This document shows, piece after piece, positions 1 through 9,232 of a DNA stretch of 64,000 nucleotides. A program made the translations under genes and the position numbers. The notes under the pieces were generated by a model. The model saw only the letters and a program-made list of their open reading frames with translations. It was not told where the DNA came from and did not search any database. The stretch is taken from the NCBI RefSeq assembly GCF_022807975.1, contig NZ_CP094358.1, positions 1,488,001 through 1,552,000 on the forward strand, written 5' to 3'. Source of the stretch: Abyssalbus ytuae. GTDB lineage: Bacteria > Bacteroidota > Bacteroidia > Flavobacteriales > Flavobacteriaceae. Numbering within the stretch: the stretch's first letter is position 1; each line of letters starts with the position of its first letter.

Positions 1-160
1 CCTGTACATCATTCTCCGAAATATTTCCCACCAAAAAATTATCTTCCACTACCGGAATATGAGTGTATGTCAAATCAGAAAACATACCCCTTACCATTTT
101 TACAGGATAGTTTGGCAATAAGGGTAAAACGTCATTGTTTATATAAGAGTGTATATTCAT
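1..160 (-). CDS. CBS domain protein, partial (N-terminal part)
   Basis: Reading the minus strand from the ATG at 160 gives 53 codons with no stop before the window edge. The peptide begins MNIHSYINNDVLPLL and contains FSDLTYTHIPVVEDN followed by LVGNISENDVQ, the alternating pattern of a CBS domain (H-[IV]-P-V-V-[ED]-x-n-x-L-v-G-x-[IV]). In flavobacteria a CBS gene commonly sits back to back with pdxJ, as here. CBS domains bind adenosyl ligands; the role of this protein is unknown. The C-terminal part lies outside the window. The overlapping plus-strand frame at 67-252 has no family features. Confidence 0.72.
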   Translation of the reverse strand, partial: MNIHSYINNDVLPLLPNYPVKMVRGMFSDLTYTHIPVVEDNFLVGNISENDVQ

Positions 161-225
161 TATTACTCATTAAAAACAAAAGCAAAATAATTAAATTATA
201 TGACAATACAGCATGTATTACTTTG

Positions 226-233
226 TATTTTTG
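226..233 (+). promoter_or_regulatory. Candidate -7 element of pdxJ
   Basis: TATTTTTG matches the Bacteroidota -7 consensus TAnnTTTG and lies 28 nt before the pdxJ start. No clear TTTG -33 element is seen at the expected distance, so this is only a candidate. Confidence 0.35.
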
Positions 234-261
234 CGCTCACAGCTATATTTAATACAAATTT

Positions 262-975
262 ATGACCAAACTCAGTGTAAATATTAACAAAATTGCAACT
301 TTACGAAACTCCAGGGGCGGAAATATGCCCAATGTTGTTAAAGCCGCCATTGATATTCAGGAATTCGGGGCACAGGGAATTACCATACACCCCCGGCCTG
401 ATGAAAGGCATATAAGATACCAGGACGCAAGGGATTTAAAATCGGTAGTTTATACAGAATTTAATATTGAAGGCAATCCTGTTAAAAAATTTATAGACCT
501 TGTATTAGAAGTAAAACCTACCCAGGTAACACTTGTTCCTGATGCTGTTGATGCCATTACTTCAGATGCAGGGTGGGATACTATAAAACATAAAAGTTTT
601 TTGGCAGAAGTAATCAGTGAATTTAAAAGAAACGGTATAAGGACCTCTATTTTTGTAGACCCCGTTGTAAAAATGGTAGAAGGAGCCAAAGAAACGGGCA
701 CTGACCGTATTGAACTGTACACCGAAAGTTTTGCCGCCGAATATGAAAAAGGCAACATGGATGGTATAAAACCTTATACAGAAGCAGCTCTGGCTGCCCG
801 GAAACTCAACCTGGGATTAAATGCAGGTCATGACCTGAGTTTAGAAAACATCCTGTTTTTTAAAGAGAATATTCCCGGTCTGCTAGAAGTTTCAATAGGA
901 CATGCTTTAATATGCGAATCTCTTTATTTGGGATTAGAAAATGTAGTGCAAATGTATTTAGCCAAGTTAAAATAA
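262..975 (+). CDS. pdxJ: Pyridoxine 5'-phosphate synthase PdxJ
   Basis: Condenses 1-deoxy-D-xylulose 5-phosphate with 3-amino-2-oxopropyl phosphate to pyridoxine 5'-phosphate in DXP-dependent vitamin B6 synthesis (cytosol). At 237 aa it is the normal family length. The family N-terminus TKLSVNINKIATLRNSRGG and the phosphate/substrate segment TIHPRPDERHIRYQD are present, as are GLNAGHDL and the C-terminal SIGHALI. It is divergent from the CBS gene. A TPR-AraC regulator starts 29 nt downstream on the same strand, so read-through is possible. Confidence 0.96.
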   Translation: MTKLSVNINKIATLRNSRGGNMPNVVKAAIDIQEFGAQGITIHPRPDERHIRYQDARDLKSVVYTEFNIEGNPVKKFIDLVLEVKPTQVTLVPDAVDAITSDAGWDTIKHKSFLAEVISEFKRNGIRTSIFVDPVVKMVEGAKETGTDRIELYTESFAAEYEKGNMDGIKPYTEAALAARKLNLGLNAGHDLSLENILFFKENIPGLLEVSIGHALICESLYLGLENVVQMYLAKLK

Positions 976-1004
976 CTACGTTTAACTTACTGAAAGCTTA
1001 ATAA

Positions 1005-2798
1005 ATGCACCTTAAAATTTCATATTCATTTTTACTGCCACCACTTGTCCTTATGGTTATAAGCTGTAAAAGGACGCCCCATACTCAAACCAGCCTTTAC
1101 CAAAAAGAAATTGACAGTATTGAATATTATCTCGAAAAAGCAAAAGATAAAAGCCTGGATGCTGAACAAAGAAAAAAATACGCATGGAAAGCTTATGAAT
1201 TCACTCCTGTTTTAAATGATTCGCTTAAAGCTAAATATTACATTAACACAAGCCTCATCTTCTATAAAATTGGTGATTTTGAAGACTTTAAAAACCTCAA
1301 TCATAAATCCCTGACGACAGCCTCAAAAATACACAATAAAAGATTGATGGCAAATTCTCAACATAATTTAGGTCTTTACTACTTAAACAATAAGTATATA
1401 AAAGATAGTGCATATTATTACTTCATTGAAGCTAAAAAAATATATGAAGAATTGAATAATCCCTACAGGATTGGAAACATCTTACTGAATATTAGCATTA
1501 TAGAAAGACGAAATAACAATTTAACCAAAGCACAAATAAGATTAAAAGAATCTACTTATTATTTCAAACTTTTCAATGATTTCAAATCATTGTCTAATAC
1601 TTATAATAATTTAGGAAACATTAGCAGACAAATTGGAAATTATGAACATGCTCTAAAAAATCATCTATTAGCTTTAGATTATCGCACACTATTAAAGAAT
1701 AAATATTTAATTTCCCAATCATATAATAATATCGGTGTTGTCTATAAAGAGCAGAAAAAATATTCTAAAGCATTATCCTTTTATAAAAAAGCTCTTTCAA
1801 TAGACAGTATCTTCTATTTAAAACCTTCTTTTTATGCAAAAGTTATAAATAATTTGGCCTATACCAAACTAAAAGTAAAAGATGAAAATCAACTTCCTAA
1901 TCTCTTTTTCAAATCATTAAAAATAAGGGACAGCTTAAAGGATTTTCCAGGCATTTTAAATTCAAAGTTAAAATTAGCCGAATACTATGAATACAAAAAT
2001 GACACCTCCCAGGCTAAAAAATATGCCTATGAAGCAAAACAACTTGCTGAAAAGCTTAAATTAGATAACGACCTGCTTGAATCCCTCTTAATCCTTTCCC
2101 GGCTGGAAAAAGGAGAAAAAGCCCTTGAATTTACTCACCGATACATTCAAATTCAGGACAGCCTTAAAAATAATGAGATTAACACTGCCAAAAACCAGTT
2201 TGATAAAATTGACCTTGAAATTGAAGAACTCACTCAAATTAAAAACGAAATCTCCTCTCACAAAAAAATTTTAATCATTTCGATTATTGTTTTAACACTT
2301 GCCTTTACCTCACTTTATCTGTTTAAACAAAAACAAAATCAACAAAGATTTAATCTTCTTTTAAATCCATTAAAAACTAAATCAACAAACATTAAAAAAA
2401 CTGAAAATACTCATAAAGTTACTGACCTTGATGAGCATATTGTCAACCACATAACCAAAAGCTTAAAACAATTTGAATCCGGTAACAATTTTTTAGAAAA
2501 AAGCATTACTTTAAACTCCCTGGCCAAACAGCTAAACACCAACTCCAGTTATCTTTCCAAAATCATTAATAGTAATAAACAAAAAAATTTTTCGACTTAT
2601 ATTAATGACCTGAAAATTGACTATGTAATAAAAAAATTACAAGAGAATACAAAATTCAGAAATTACACTGTTAGTGCTATTGCTGAAGAAGCAGGATTTA
2701 ACAATGCCCAATCCTTTTCTAAGGCTTTTTATAAAAAAACCGGTATTTATCCGTCTTATTTTATTACTCAATTAGAAAAATCAGATAAACACAACTAA
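1005..2798 (+). CDS. TPR-repeat membrane-anchored AraC-family regulator
   Basis: 597 aa. The N-terminus is a signal peptide ending in a lipobox-like VISC (Cys21). About 370 residues of tetratricopeptide-type helical repeats follow, with motifs such as NNLGNISRQIGNYEHAL and NNIGVVYKEQKKYSKAL. A hydrophobic segment lies near residues 421-440, and an AraC/XylS helix-turn-helix domain fills the last 105 residues (SLAKQLNTNSSYLSKIIN; VSAIAEEAGFNNAQSFSKAF). This is the common Bacteroidota one-component design: a periplasmic TPR sensor, one membrane span and a cytoplasmic DNA-binding domain. The inducer is unknown. The stop codon directly abuts the ATG of the next gene, so the two are probably co-transcribed. 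Confidence 0.88.
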   Translation: MHLKISYSFLLPPLVLMVISCKRTPHTQTSLYQKEIDSIEYYLEKAKDKSLDAEQRKKYAWKAYEFTPVLNDSLKAKYYINTSLIFYKIGDFEDFKNLNHKSLTTASKIHNKRLMANSQHNLGLYYLNNKYIKDSAYYYFIEAKKIYEELNNPYRIGNILLNISIIERRNNNLTKAQIRLKESTYYFKLFNDFKSLSNTYNNLGNISRQIGNYEHALKNHLLALDYRTLLKNKYLISQSYNNIGVVYKEQKKYSKALSFYKKALSIDSIFYLKPSFYAKVINNLAYTKLKVKDENQLPNLFFKSLKIRDSLKDFPGILNSKLKLAEYYEYKNDTSQAKKYAYEAKQLAEKLKLDNDLLESLLILSRLEKGEKALEFTHRYIQIQDSLKNNEINTAKNQFDKIDLEIEELTQIKNEISSHKKILIISIIVLTLAFTSLYLFKQKQNQQRFNLLLNPLKTKSTNIKKTENTHKVTDLDEHIVNHITKSLKQFESGNNFLEKSITLNSLAKQLNTNSSYLSKIINSNKQKNFSTYINDLKIDYVIKKLQENTKFRNYTVSAIAEEAGFNNAQSFSKAFYKKTGIYPSYFITQLEKSDKHN

Positions 2799-3569
2799 AT
2801 GCAAATATTAAAATCAAACATACTTGGAAAAGGAAAACCTCTTATAATTTTACATGGTTTTCTGGGGATGTCAGACAACTGGAAAACTCTGGGGAAAGAA
2901 TATGCTGAAAATGGTTTTGAAGTACACATAGTAGATCAACGAAATCACGGAAGAAGTTTTCATTCAAATGATTTTTCTTATGACTTAATGGTGTCAGACC
3001 TTCTCTCCTATTGTAATTATCATAATTTATCATCTATAAATCTTTTAGGCCATTCTATGGGAGGAAAAACAGCTATGTTATTTGCTGTAACACATCCGGA
3101 ACGGGTAGAAAAACTCCTGGTTGCTGACATTTCTCCCAAATATTACCCTCCTCATCATCAAACAATTTTAAACGGTTTGGATTCCCTCGATTTTACCACA
3201 ATTGATTCCCGGAGTGATGCCGATAAACAATTAGCAAAACACATCGGCAACTTAGGAATTAGACAATTTCTTCTGAAGAATCTTTACCGGAAAAATAAAA
3301 ATGAGTTTGCTTACAGATTTAACCTTAAATCCCTTATTGAAAATGATGATAAAATTGGAAATACATTACCCGAAGGCAGTATATTTAACAAAAAAACCTT
3401 ATTTTTAAAAGGAGATAAATCTGACTATATTTTAAAAGAAGATGAAGCTCTTATAAAAGAACATTTCCCCAAGTCAACCATAGTGAGCATCACCAATTCC
3501 GGCCATTGGCTGCATGCAGAAAACCCTAAAATGTTTTTTGAAAAATCTATGGAATTTTTAAACTTTTAA
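2799..3569 (+). CDS. Alpha/beta hydrolase, YbfF-type esterase
   Basis: 256-aa alpha/beta hydrolase. Visible landmarks are the oxyanion-loop HGFLGMSDNW, the nucleophile elbow GHSMGG with the catalytic Ser, and the C-terminal GHWLHAENP carrying the catalytic His. The order and length match the YbfF/acyl-CoA-esterase branch. There is no signal peptide, so it is cytosolic. It starts on the base after the stop of the TPR-AraC regulator and ends 9 nt before the FadL-like porin gene, so the three form a probable operon. The substrate cannot be read from sequence. Confidence 0.88.
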   Translation: MQILKSNILGKGKPLIILHGFLGMSDNWKTLGKEYAENGFEVHIVDQRNHGRSFHSNDFSYDLMVSDLLSYCNYHNLSSINLLGHSMGGKTAMLFAVTHPERVEKLLVADISPKYYPPHHQTILNGLDSLDFTTIDSRSDADKQLAKHIGNLGIRQFLLKNLYRKNKNEFAYRFNLKSLIENDDKIGNTLPEGSIFNKKTLFLKGDKSDYILKEDEALIKEHFPKSTIVSITNSGHWLHAENPKMFFEKSMEFLNF

Positions 3570-3578
3570 TCCTTAAAA

Positions 3579-4835
3579 ATGAAAAAACTTATTCTTTCAG
3601 CAACAATATTTTTTATTGTAGTACATATTTATGCAGGAGGTTACAGGGTAGCCTTACAAGGACAAAAACAACTTGCCATGGGGCACACCGGAGTGGCTGT
3701 CATAAACAGTGCCGAACTTGTATTTTTTAACCCCGGCGGCATTACTTACTTGCATGATGATTTTACAGTAAGTGTGGGCATGAATGCTATTTTTAACAAT
3801 ATAACATTCCGCAATGAAGAATTTGGCTGGAATACAAAGGCCGATAACGAAATAAGCACTCCTTTCAGTGCCTATATGGCGTATAAAATAACCGATTGGT
3901 TAAGTGTGGGACTGGGTGTATATACCCCTTACGGAAGCAGTACATCTTTCCCAACTGACTGGGAAGGGTCTCATTTGGTAAACAACATCAGCCTTGCTGC
4001 TATTTTTGTACAACCCACCCTGTCCATAAAATTAAATGACAAATTAAGTATAGGGGGCGGTCCCATATATATGAACGGCAACGTAGAATATAACCGGAAT
4101 CTTAACCGTGGCCTCGTCAATGAGCAGGGACAGCGGTCTAATGTAACAATTGAACAAAGTGGTATTACCGCATGGGGATACAACCTGGGAATGATGTTTC
4201 TTCCCGGTGACAAAACCGTTATCGGAATTAATTACCGATCAGAAATCATTGCCAAAGCCAAAAACGGAGATGCAACCTTCAGGAATATACCTGCCACCCT
4301 CTCTCCTTTGTTCCCAGATCAGGGTTTTAATGCAGAATTACCATTACCTGCCGAACTTACTGTTGGCATATCATATAAAATAACCGACAAATGGTTGGTT
4401 GCAGCTGATTTTAACAGGGTTTTCTGGAATTCATACGAATCCCTGGATATTGATTTTTTAATCAACACACCAGCCTTACCCGACTCCGTAAATCCGCGAA
4501 ACTACCATAATACATCCACCTACCGGTTTGGCGCCCAGTACACAGCCAACAATAAATTTGTATTAAGAGGAGGTTATTATTATGATGAAACTCCGATTCC
4601 TTCCGGTTATTTTGCCCCCGAAATCCCCAGAAATGATTCACATAATTTTACAGGAGGTTTGACGTATAATTTCAACAATAACTTTTCCATAGACTTTTCA
4701 TTATTGTATGTTCATTTTGAAAAACTAACCGATTCTTACAATTATTACCAGGAAAACGGTGTGAATATACCTTTTGGAGGAACGTATGAAAACAATGCTT
4801 TAATACCTGGTTTGGGAGTTACCTATAGTTTTTAA
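3579..4835 (+). CDS. OmpP1/FadL/TodX-type outer membrane transporter
   Basis: 418 aa with a signal peptide cleaved near HIYAGG. It has the FadL N-terminal signature (GYRVALQGQKQLAMGHTG followed by FFNPGG) and many alternating amphipathic strands, ending in the aromatic GLGVTYSF expected of a C-terminal beta-barrel strand. Family members move long-chain fatty acids or other hydrophobic compounds across the outer membrane. It lies 9 nt after the esterase gene, which fits uptake of lipid-like substrates followed by hydrolysis, but the pairing is only inferred. Confidence 0.9.
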   Translation: MKKLILSATIFFIVVHIYAGGYRVALQGQKQLAMGHTGVAVINSAELVFFNPGGITYLHDDFTVSVGMNAIFNNITFRNEEFGWNTKADNEISTPFSAYMAYKITDWLSVGLGVYTPYGSSTSFPTDWEGSHLVNNISLAAIFVQPTLSIKLNDKLSIGGGPIYMNGNVEYNRNLNRGLVNEQGQRSNVTIEQSGITAWGYNLGMMFLPGDKTVIGINYRSEIIAKAKNGDATFRNIPATLSPLFPDQGFNAELPLPAELTVGISYKITDKWLVAADFNRVFWNSYESLDIDFLINTPALPDSVNPRNYHNTSTYRFGAQYTANNKFVLRGGYYYDETPIPSGYFAPEIPRNDSHNFTGGLTYNFNNNFSIDFSLLYVHFEKLTDSYNYYQENGVNIPFGGTYENNALIPGLGVTYSF

Positions 4836-5008
4836 TGGCAGTTTGGTTTAGTCAGTTTATACTCAAGTTTGTTTAATCCTCAAGAACCCGGCCGTATTTT
4901 AATTATTAAAATTAGGGACATTTATTATTTTGATCTTTCCTTTAAAATTTCAAAATTTATTCCTGTCGGTTTTATATCTTTAAGGTAAAATATAAATCCC
5001 TGTTTTTT

Positions 5009-5359
5009 ATGAAATTTATAATTAAAATCCTCTTAAGTGCTCTTGCTGTAATTGTACTTGCAAAGGTATTGCCAGGGGTATCAGTTGACAGCTACCTTAC
5101 TGCCATAATAGTGGCATTGGTATTAAGTCTTCTCAATTTTATAGTGAAGCCAATCCTGGTAATCTTAACCTTGCCGGTTACTATCATAACCCTGGGGTTA
5201 TTTTTACTTATTATCAATGCAATCATAATTATACTGGCCGATAAACTTATTGGAGGTTTCGATGTTACCACCCTCTGGTGGGCTATAATTTTCAGTCTAT
5301 TGTTATCACTTTTGCAGTCAATTTTATACTCCCTGTTAAAAGAAGATAAAAAAGTTTAA
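5009..5359 (+). CDS. Phage holin family 4 (superfamily IV) small membrane protein
   Basis: 116 aa, almost wholly hydrophobic, with about four membrane spans. The run NFIVKPILVILTLPVTIITLG is the signature of the Phage_holin_4_2 / mycobacterial four-TM holin superfamily. These proteins are widespread in bacterial chromosomes with no phage nearby. No phage gene is visible here, so a lysis function should not be assumed. It has its own intergenic space of 173 nt upstream and 94 nt downstream. Confidence 0.85.
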   Translation: MKFIIKILLSALAVIVLAKVLPGVSVDSYLTAIIVALVLSLLNFIVKPILVILTLPVTIITLGLFLLIINAIIIILADKLIGGFDVTTLWWAIIFSLLLSLLQSILYSLLKEDKKV

Positions 5360-5390
5360 TATTTATACTGAATTTCAATGCTTTAAAAAG

Positions 5391-5421
5391 TTGGTTAACT
5401 ATTAAAAATGTTATACTTTTG
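5391..5421 (+). promoter_or_regulatory. Promoter of tig
   Basis: TTG at 5391-5393 and TACTTTTG at 5414-5421, separated by 20 nt, match the Bacteroidota -33/-7 promoter (TTTG ... TAnnTTTG). The -7 element ends 32 nt before the trigger factor ATG. Confidence 0.6.
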
Positions 5422-5453
5422 CAAGCCGATTTTCAGGCTAAAATTTTTTTATA

Positions 5454-6776
5454 ATGAATATAACCAGAGAGCATATTGATGATTTAAATGCAGTTGTAAA
5501 AGTTGCTATTGCAAAAGAAGATTATAATGATAAGGTTGAAAAAGTACTAAACGATTACCGTAAAAATGCCAATATACCGGGTTTCAGAAAAGGACATGTA
5601 CCTATGGGCCTTGTTAAAAAACAATACGGAAAAGCTGTTTTAGTAGACGAAGTAAACAAGCTATTACAAGATGCTTTAAACAAATACTTAACCGAAGAAA
5701 AACTTGATGTACTGGGCAATCCTTTACCCAAACCACAGGATAACCTGGATTGGGACTCCGATGAGTTTTCTTTTGAATTTGAATTAGGACTTGTCCCTAA
5801 CTTTGACATAGAACTTCAAAGTAAAAAACCTCTTACCCATTATAACATTGTTGCTGGCGATAAAATGATTGAGGAGCAAATAGAGCGTATTCAAAAACAA
5901 TACGGTAAATTATTTGCAAAAGATGTTGTGGAAGAAAATCACGAAGTAACCGGTGTATTTGTCAATGAGGAAAAAGAAATCAATAACAGGACTACTTTTA
6001 CATTAGACAAAATAAAAGGAAAAAAAAACCTCGAAAAATTTATAGGAGCAAAAGTTGGTGATATCCTTACTCTTAAAACCAAAAACCTTTTCAAGGATGA
6101 TCATGATCTAATGCACCATCTGAGCGTTAGCCATGAGGATGTCCATGATCTGGATATAGAAGTAACCTTCACCATTGACGAATCCAACGAACGGGAAAAA
6201 GCTGAATTAAATCAGGAATTATTCGATAAATTATTTGGCAAAGACAATGTTAAGTCTGTAGATGAATTGAAGGCTAAAATAAAAGAAGATGCCGAAAAAC
6301 AATTTGTTCAGCAATCCGATCAAAAGTTATTAAATGATGTAACCGAATACCTGATTGAAAATACAAAATTTGACCTTCCGGCCGGTTTTCTTAAAAAATG
6401 GATTCAGCAAACAGGAGAAAATAACTTAACTGAAGAGCAAGCTTCCGAAGAATATGAAAAGTCTGAAAAAGGACTAAGATACCAGCTTATTGAAGGAAAA
6501 GTTATGGATGAAAATAAACTTACCGTAACTTACGATGAATTAAAAGAAGGAGCAAAAAATTATGTGAAAATGCAAATGCTTCAGTTTGGTCAAACCAATC
6601 CTGAAGAAAAAGTCGTTGAAGATATTGCATCCCGAGTTCTTTCAAACAATGAAGAAGCAAAAAGATTGTCAGAACAAATTATGAGTCAAAAGCTGGTGAA
6701 TTTATATAAAGAAAAAGCTAATCTTAAGACTAAAGAAGTTACATACGAAGAGTTTGTAAAAGAAGTATACGGCTAA
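5454..6776 (+). CDS. tig: Trigger factor (ribosome-associated chaperone)
   Basis: 440 aa. The N-terminal ribosome-binding domain carries the signature GFRKGHVPMGLVKKQYG, the exit-tunnel binding loop. A PPIase-like middle domain and a long helical C-terminal chaperone domain follow. It binds nascent chains at the ribosome exit. It is followed by an intrinsic terminator and then clpP-clpX, the conserved tig-clpP-clpX order of many bacteria. The middle domain is divergent from E. coli FKBP-type sequences, as is usual in this phylum. Confidence 0.95.
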   Translation: MNITREHIDDLNAVVKVAIAKEDYNDKVEKVLNDYRKNANIPGFRKGHVPMGLVKKQYGKAVLVDEVNKLLQDALNKYLTEEKLDVLGNPLPKPQDNLDWDSDEFSFEFELGLVPNFDIELQSKKPLTHYNIVAGDKMIEEQIERIQKQYGKLFAKDVVEENHEVTGVFVNEEKEINNRTTFTLDKIKGKKNLEKFIGAKVGDILTLKTKNLFKDDHDLMHHLSVSHEDVHDLDIEVTFTIDESNEREKAELNQELFDKLFGKDNVKSVDELKAKIKEDAEKQFVQQSDQKLLNDVTEYLIENTKFDLPAGFLKKWIQQTGENNLTEEQASEEYEKSEKGLRYQLIEGKVMDENKLTVTYDELKEGAKNYVKMQMLQFGQTNPEEKVVEDIASRVLSNNEEAKRLSEQIMSQKLVNLYKEKANLKTKEVTYEEFVKEVYG

Positions 6777-6808
6777 GGTATTCTAAAAAATAAATACTTA
6801 TCTTTAAG

Positions 6809-6841
6809 GCGTTAAATTGGATAGATTTAACGCTTTTTTTT
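6809..6841 (+). terminator. Intrinsic terminator after tig
   Basis: A perfect 9-bp stem (GCGTTAAAT at 6809-6817 with ATTTAACGC at 6825-6833) encloses a 7-nt loop and is followed by eight T (6834-6841). It lies 33 nt after the tig stop. It also overlaps the 5' extension of the clpP reading frame, which argues against a clpP start at the TTG at 6817. Confidence 0.88.
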
Positions 6842-6867
6842 CAAAAACAAGAAGAGTAAATCAAAAT

Positions 6868-7545
6868 ATGGATTACGGTAAAGAATTTAAACAATTTGCT
6901 ACAAAGCATTATGGAATTAACAGCATGTATTATGATAAATTAATAAGTGCTGTAACTCCTCCTGTCGGGTTAACTCCAAATATTATTGAAGAAAGACAAT
7001 TAAATATTGCAATTTTTGATGTTTTTTCCCGACTAATGATGGACAGAATTATATTCCTGGGAACCGGAGTAGATGACCAGGTTGCAAATATCATACAGGC
7101 ACAGTTATTATTTTTAGAAAGCACCGATGCTTCTAAAGACATACAAATTTACATTAATTCCCCCGGTGGCAGTGTTTATGCAGGCCTGGGAATTTATGAC
7201 ACCATGCAATTTATCAAACCTGATGTTGCAACTATATGTACAGGAATAGCCGCGTCAATGGCCGCTGTATTATTGTGTGCCGGAGAAAAAGGTAAACGAT
7301 CGGCTTTACCTCACTCCAGGGTAATGATACATCAGCCCCTGGGAGGTGCCCAGGGTCAGGCAAGTGATATAGAAATAACGGCAAGGGAAATTTTAAAATT
7401 AAAAGACGAGCTATATCAGATTATAGCTAACCATTCAGGTCAAAGCTTTGAAAAAGTTAGCGAAGACAGTGACCGTGATTATTGGATGAAAGCTAAGGAA
7501 GCTAAGGAATACGGAATGATTGATGAAGTTTTGGTGAGAAGCTAA
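6868..7545 (+). CDS. clpP: ATP-dependent Clp protease proteolytic subunit
   Basis: 225 aa from the ATG at 6868. The frame stays open up to a TTG at 6817, but that extension lies inside the tig terminator hairpin and has no homologous character. The catalytic triad is readable as Ser130 (GIAASMAA), His155 (MIHQPLGG) and Asp204 (SDRDYW). The oxyanion-strand motif [10 protein letters not shown] is present. ClpP forms the barrel protease that degrades substrates unfolded by ClpX, encoded 29 nt downstream. Confidence 0.95.
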   Translation: MDYGKEFKQFATKHYGINSMYYDKLISAVTPPVGLTPNIIEERQLNIAIFDVFSRLMMDRIIFLGTGVDDQVANIIQAQLLFLESTDASKDIQIYINSPGGSVYAGLGIYDTMQFIKPDVATICTGIAASMAAVLLCAGEKGKRSALPHSRVMIHQPLGGAQGQASDIEITAREILKLKDELYQIIANHSGQSFEKVSEDSDRDYWMKAKEAKEYGMIDEVLVRS

Positions 7546-7574
7546 ATCAATCCTGAAAAAAACTAATTATTACT

Positions 7575-8807
7575 ATGGCAAAAGAAGAACTGGAGTGCTC
7601 ATTTTGCGGCAGAAAAAAAACTGAAACCAACCTACTCATTGCAGGACTGGATGCACATATATGCGACAGATGTATTGAGCAGGCCCATGGTATTGTGTTA
7701 GAAGAAAGTACCCAGGCAAAATCAAAAGAACTTTCCTCTGAACTTACATTAAAAAAACCACAGGAAATAAAAGCATTTCTTGATCAGTATATTATCGGGC
7801 AGGAAACTACCAAAAAAGTAATGTCAGTTGCTGTTTATAATCACTATAAACGATTACTGCAAAAAAATAATAACGATGATGTTGAAATACAAAAAAGCAA
7901 CATCATAATGGTGGGCCAAACAGGTACAGGAAAAACCCTTATGGCAAAAACCATTTCCAAAATGCTCAACGTTCCGTTGGCAATTGTAGATGCCACTGTA
8001 CTTACCGAAGCAGGATATGTAGGTGAAGATGTTGAAAGTATACTTACAAGGCTCTTACAGGCTGCCGATTATAATCTTGAAAAAGCTGAAAGAGGCATTG
8101 TTTTTATTGATGAAATTGATAAAATTGCCCGTAAAAGTGATAATCCATCCATTACAAGAGACGTATCGGGAGAAGGTGTTCAACAAGCCCTGCTAAAATT
8201 GTTGGAAGGCACCGTGGTAAATGTCCCGCCTAAAGGTGGAAGAAAACACCCGGACCAGAAATTTATTGAAGTAAATACTGAAAATATATTGTTTATAGCA
8301 GGAGGAGCTTTTGATGGAATTGAAAGGATTATAACAAGAAGACTTAACATGCAGGCTGTTGGCTATAGTGCTTCTAAAAATGAAGATAATATAGACCAGC
8401 AAAACCTACTGAAATATATCACACCAAAGGATGTGAAAGAATTTGGGCTTATTCCTGAAATCATAGGGCGTTTACCGGTATTAACACATATGGATCCGCT
8501 AGATGCCGAAGCTCTGAAAGCTATTTTAACCGAACCTAAAAATGCCATTGTAAAACAGTATGAAAAATTATTTGCAATGGATGAGGTTAAGTTTGAAATT
8601 ACAAATGACGCAATAGATTATGTAGTAGAGAAAGCTATTGAATATAAATTAGGAGCAAGAGGCCTGCGATCTCTTTGTGAAGCCATTTTAACCGATGCCA
8701 TGTTTGAACTTCCAAGTTCGAAAGAAAACAAATTGAAAGTGACCAGGGATTATGCAGAAGACAAGCTTTCTAAAAATACCATAAAAAAGTTAAAAGCAGT
8801 TTCCTAA
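7575..8807 (+). CDS. clpX: ATP-dependent Clp protease ATP-binding subunit ClpX
   Basis: 410 aa. It has an N-terminal four-Cys zinc-binding domain (CSFCGRKK ... CDRC), Walker A GQTGTGKT, Walker [11 protein letters not shown], and the AAA+ sensor/arginine-finger region GARGLRS. It unfolds substrates and feeds them to ClpP. It lies immediately downstream of clpP on the same strand. A RidA-like gene follows after 26 nt with no visible terminator. Confidence 0.97.
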   Translation: MAKEELECSFCGRKKTETNLLIAGLDAHICDRCIEQAHGIVLEESTQAKSKELSSELTLKKPQEIKAFLDQYIIGQETTKKVMSVAVYNHYKRLLQKNNNDDVEIQKSNIIMVGQTGTGKTLMAKTISKMLNVPLAIVDATVLTEAGYVGEDVESILTRLLQAADYNLEKAERGIVFIDEIDKIARKSDNPSITRDVSGEGVQQALLKLLEGTVVNVPPKGGRKHPDQKFIEVNTENILFIAGGAFDGIERIITRRLNMQAVGYSASKNEDNIDQQNLLKYITPKDVKEFGLIPEIIGRLPVLTHMDPLDAEALKAILTEPKNAIVKQYEKLFAMDEVKFEITNDAIDYVVEKAIEYKLGARGLRSLCEAILTDAMFELPSSKENKLKVTRDYAEDKLSKNTIKKLKAVS

Positions 8808-8833
8808 CATAAAATTTCGATGAGATAAACACA

Positions 8834-9217
8834 ATGGCCAGACAACTTATAAGCTCCGGATCAACTTTTGAAAAAGAAATAGGTTATTCCCGCGCAGTAG
8901 TTGATGGCAATTGGGTATTTGTTTCGGGTACTACTGGTTTTGATTACACTACCATGACAATATCCGAACTTGTAGAAGATCAAGCAGATCAATGTTTAAA
9001 AAATATTGAAGAAGCCTTACAAAAATCCGGCGCAACAATGAAAGATGTAGTACGTGTAATGTATATTTTACCTGATGCTTCCGATTTTGAAAAGTGCTGG
9101 CCGGTACTACAAAAATACTTCGGTAAAATTCGTCCGGCAGCGACTATGATTTCTGCCGGATTAGCCGACCCCAGGATGAAAATAGAAATTCAGGTTACTG
9201 CATTAAAACAAGTTTAA
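8834..9217 (+). CDS. RidA/YjgF/YER057c/UK114-family protein
   Basis: 127 aa, the usual length for the family. It contains VSGTTGFDYTT and the C-terminal RPAATMISAGLADPRMKIEIQV, which resembles the Arg-containing pocket of Rid proteins. RidA members hydrolyse reactive enamine/imine intermediates. This sequence (RPAATM, ADPRMKIE) looks more like a RidA-related subgroup than canonical RidA, so imine deaminase activity is not certain. It lies 26 nt after clpX and is convergent with the GH3-like gene. Confidence 0.85.
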   Translation: MARQLISSGSTFEKEIGYSRAVVDGNWVFVSGTTGFDYTTMTISELVEDQADQCLKNIEEALQKSGATMKDVVRVMYILPDASDFEKCWPVLQKYFGKIRPAATMISAGLADPRMKIEIQVTALKQV

Positions 9218-9232
9218 AGCAAAAACTTCTTC

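Noticed and set aside
67-252. 61-aa plus-strand frame before pdxJ
   Set aside because: It overlaps a convincing CBS-domain frame on the minus strand and has no family features.
5009-5359. Prophage remnant, from the holin-like gene
   Set aside because: No other phage gene nearby; this holin superfamily is common as an ordinary chromosomal gene.
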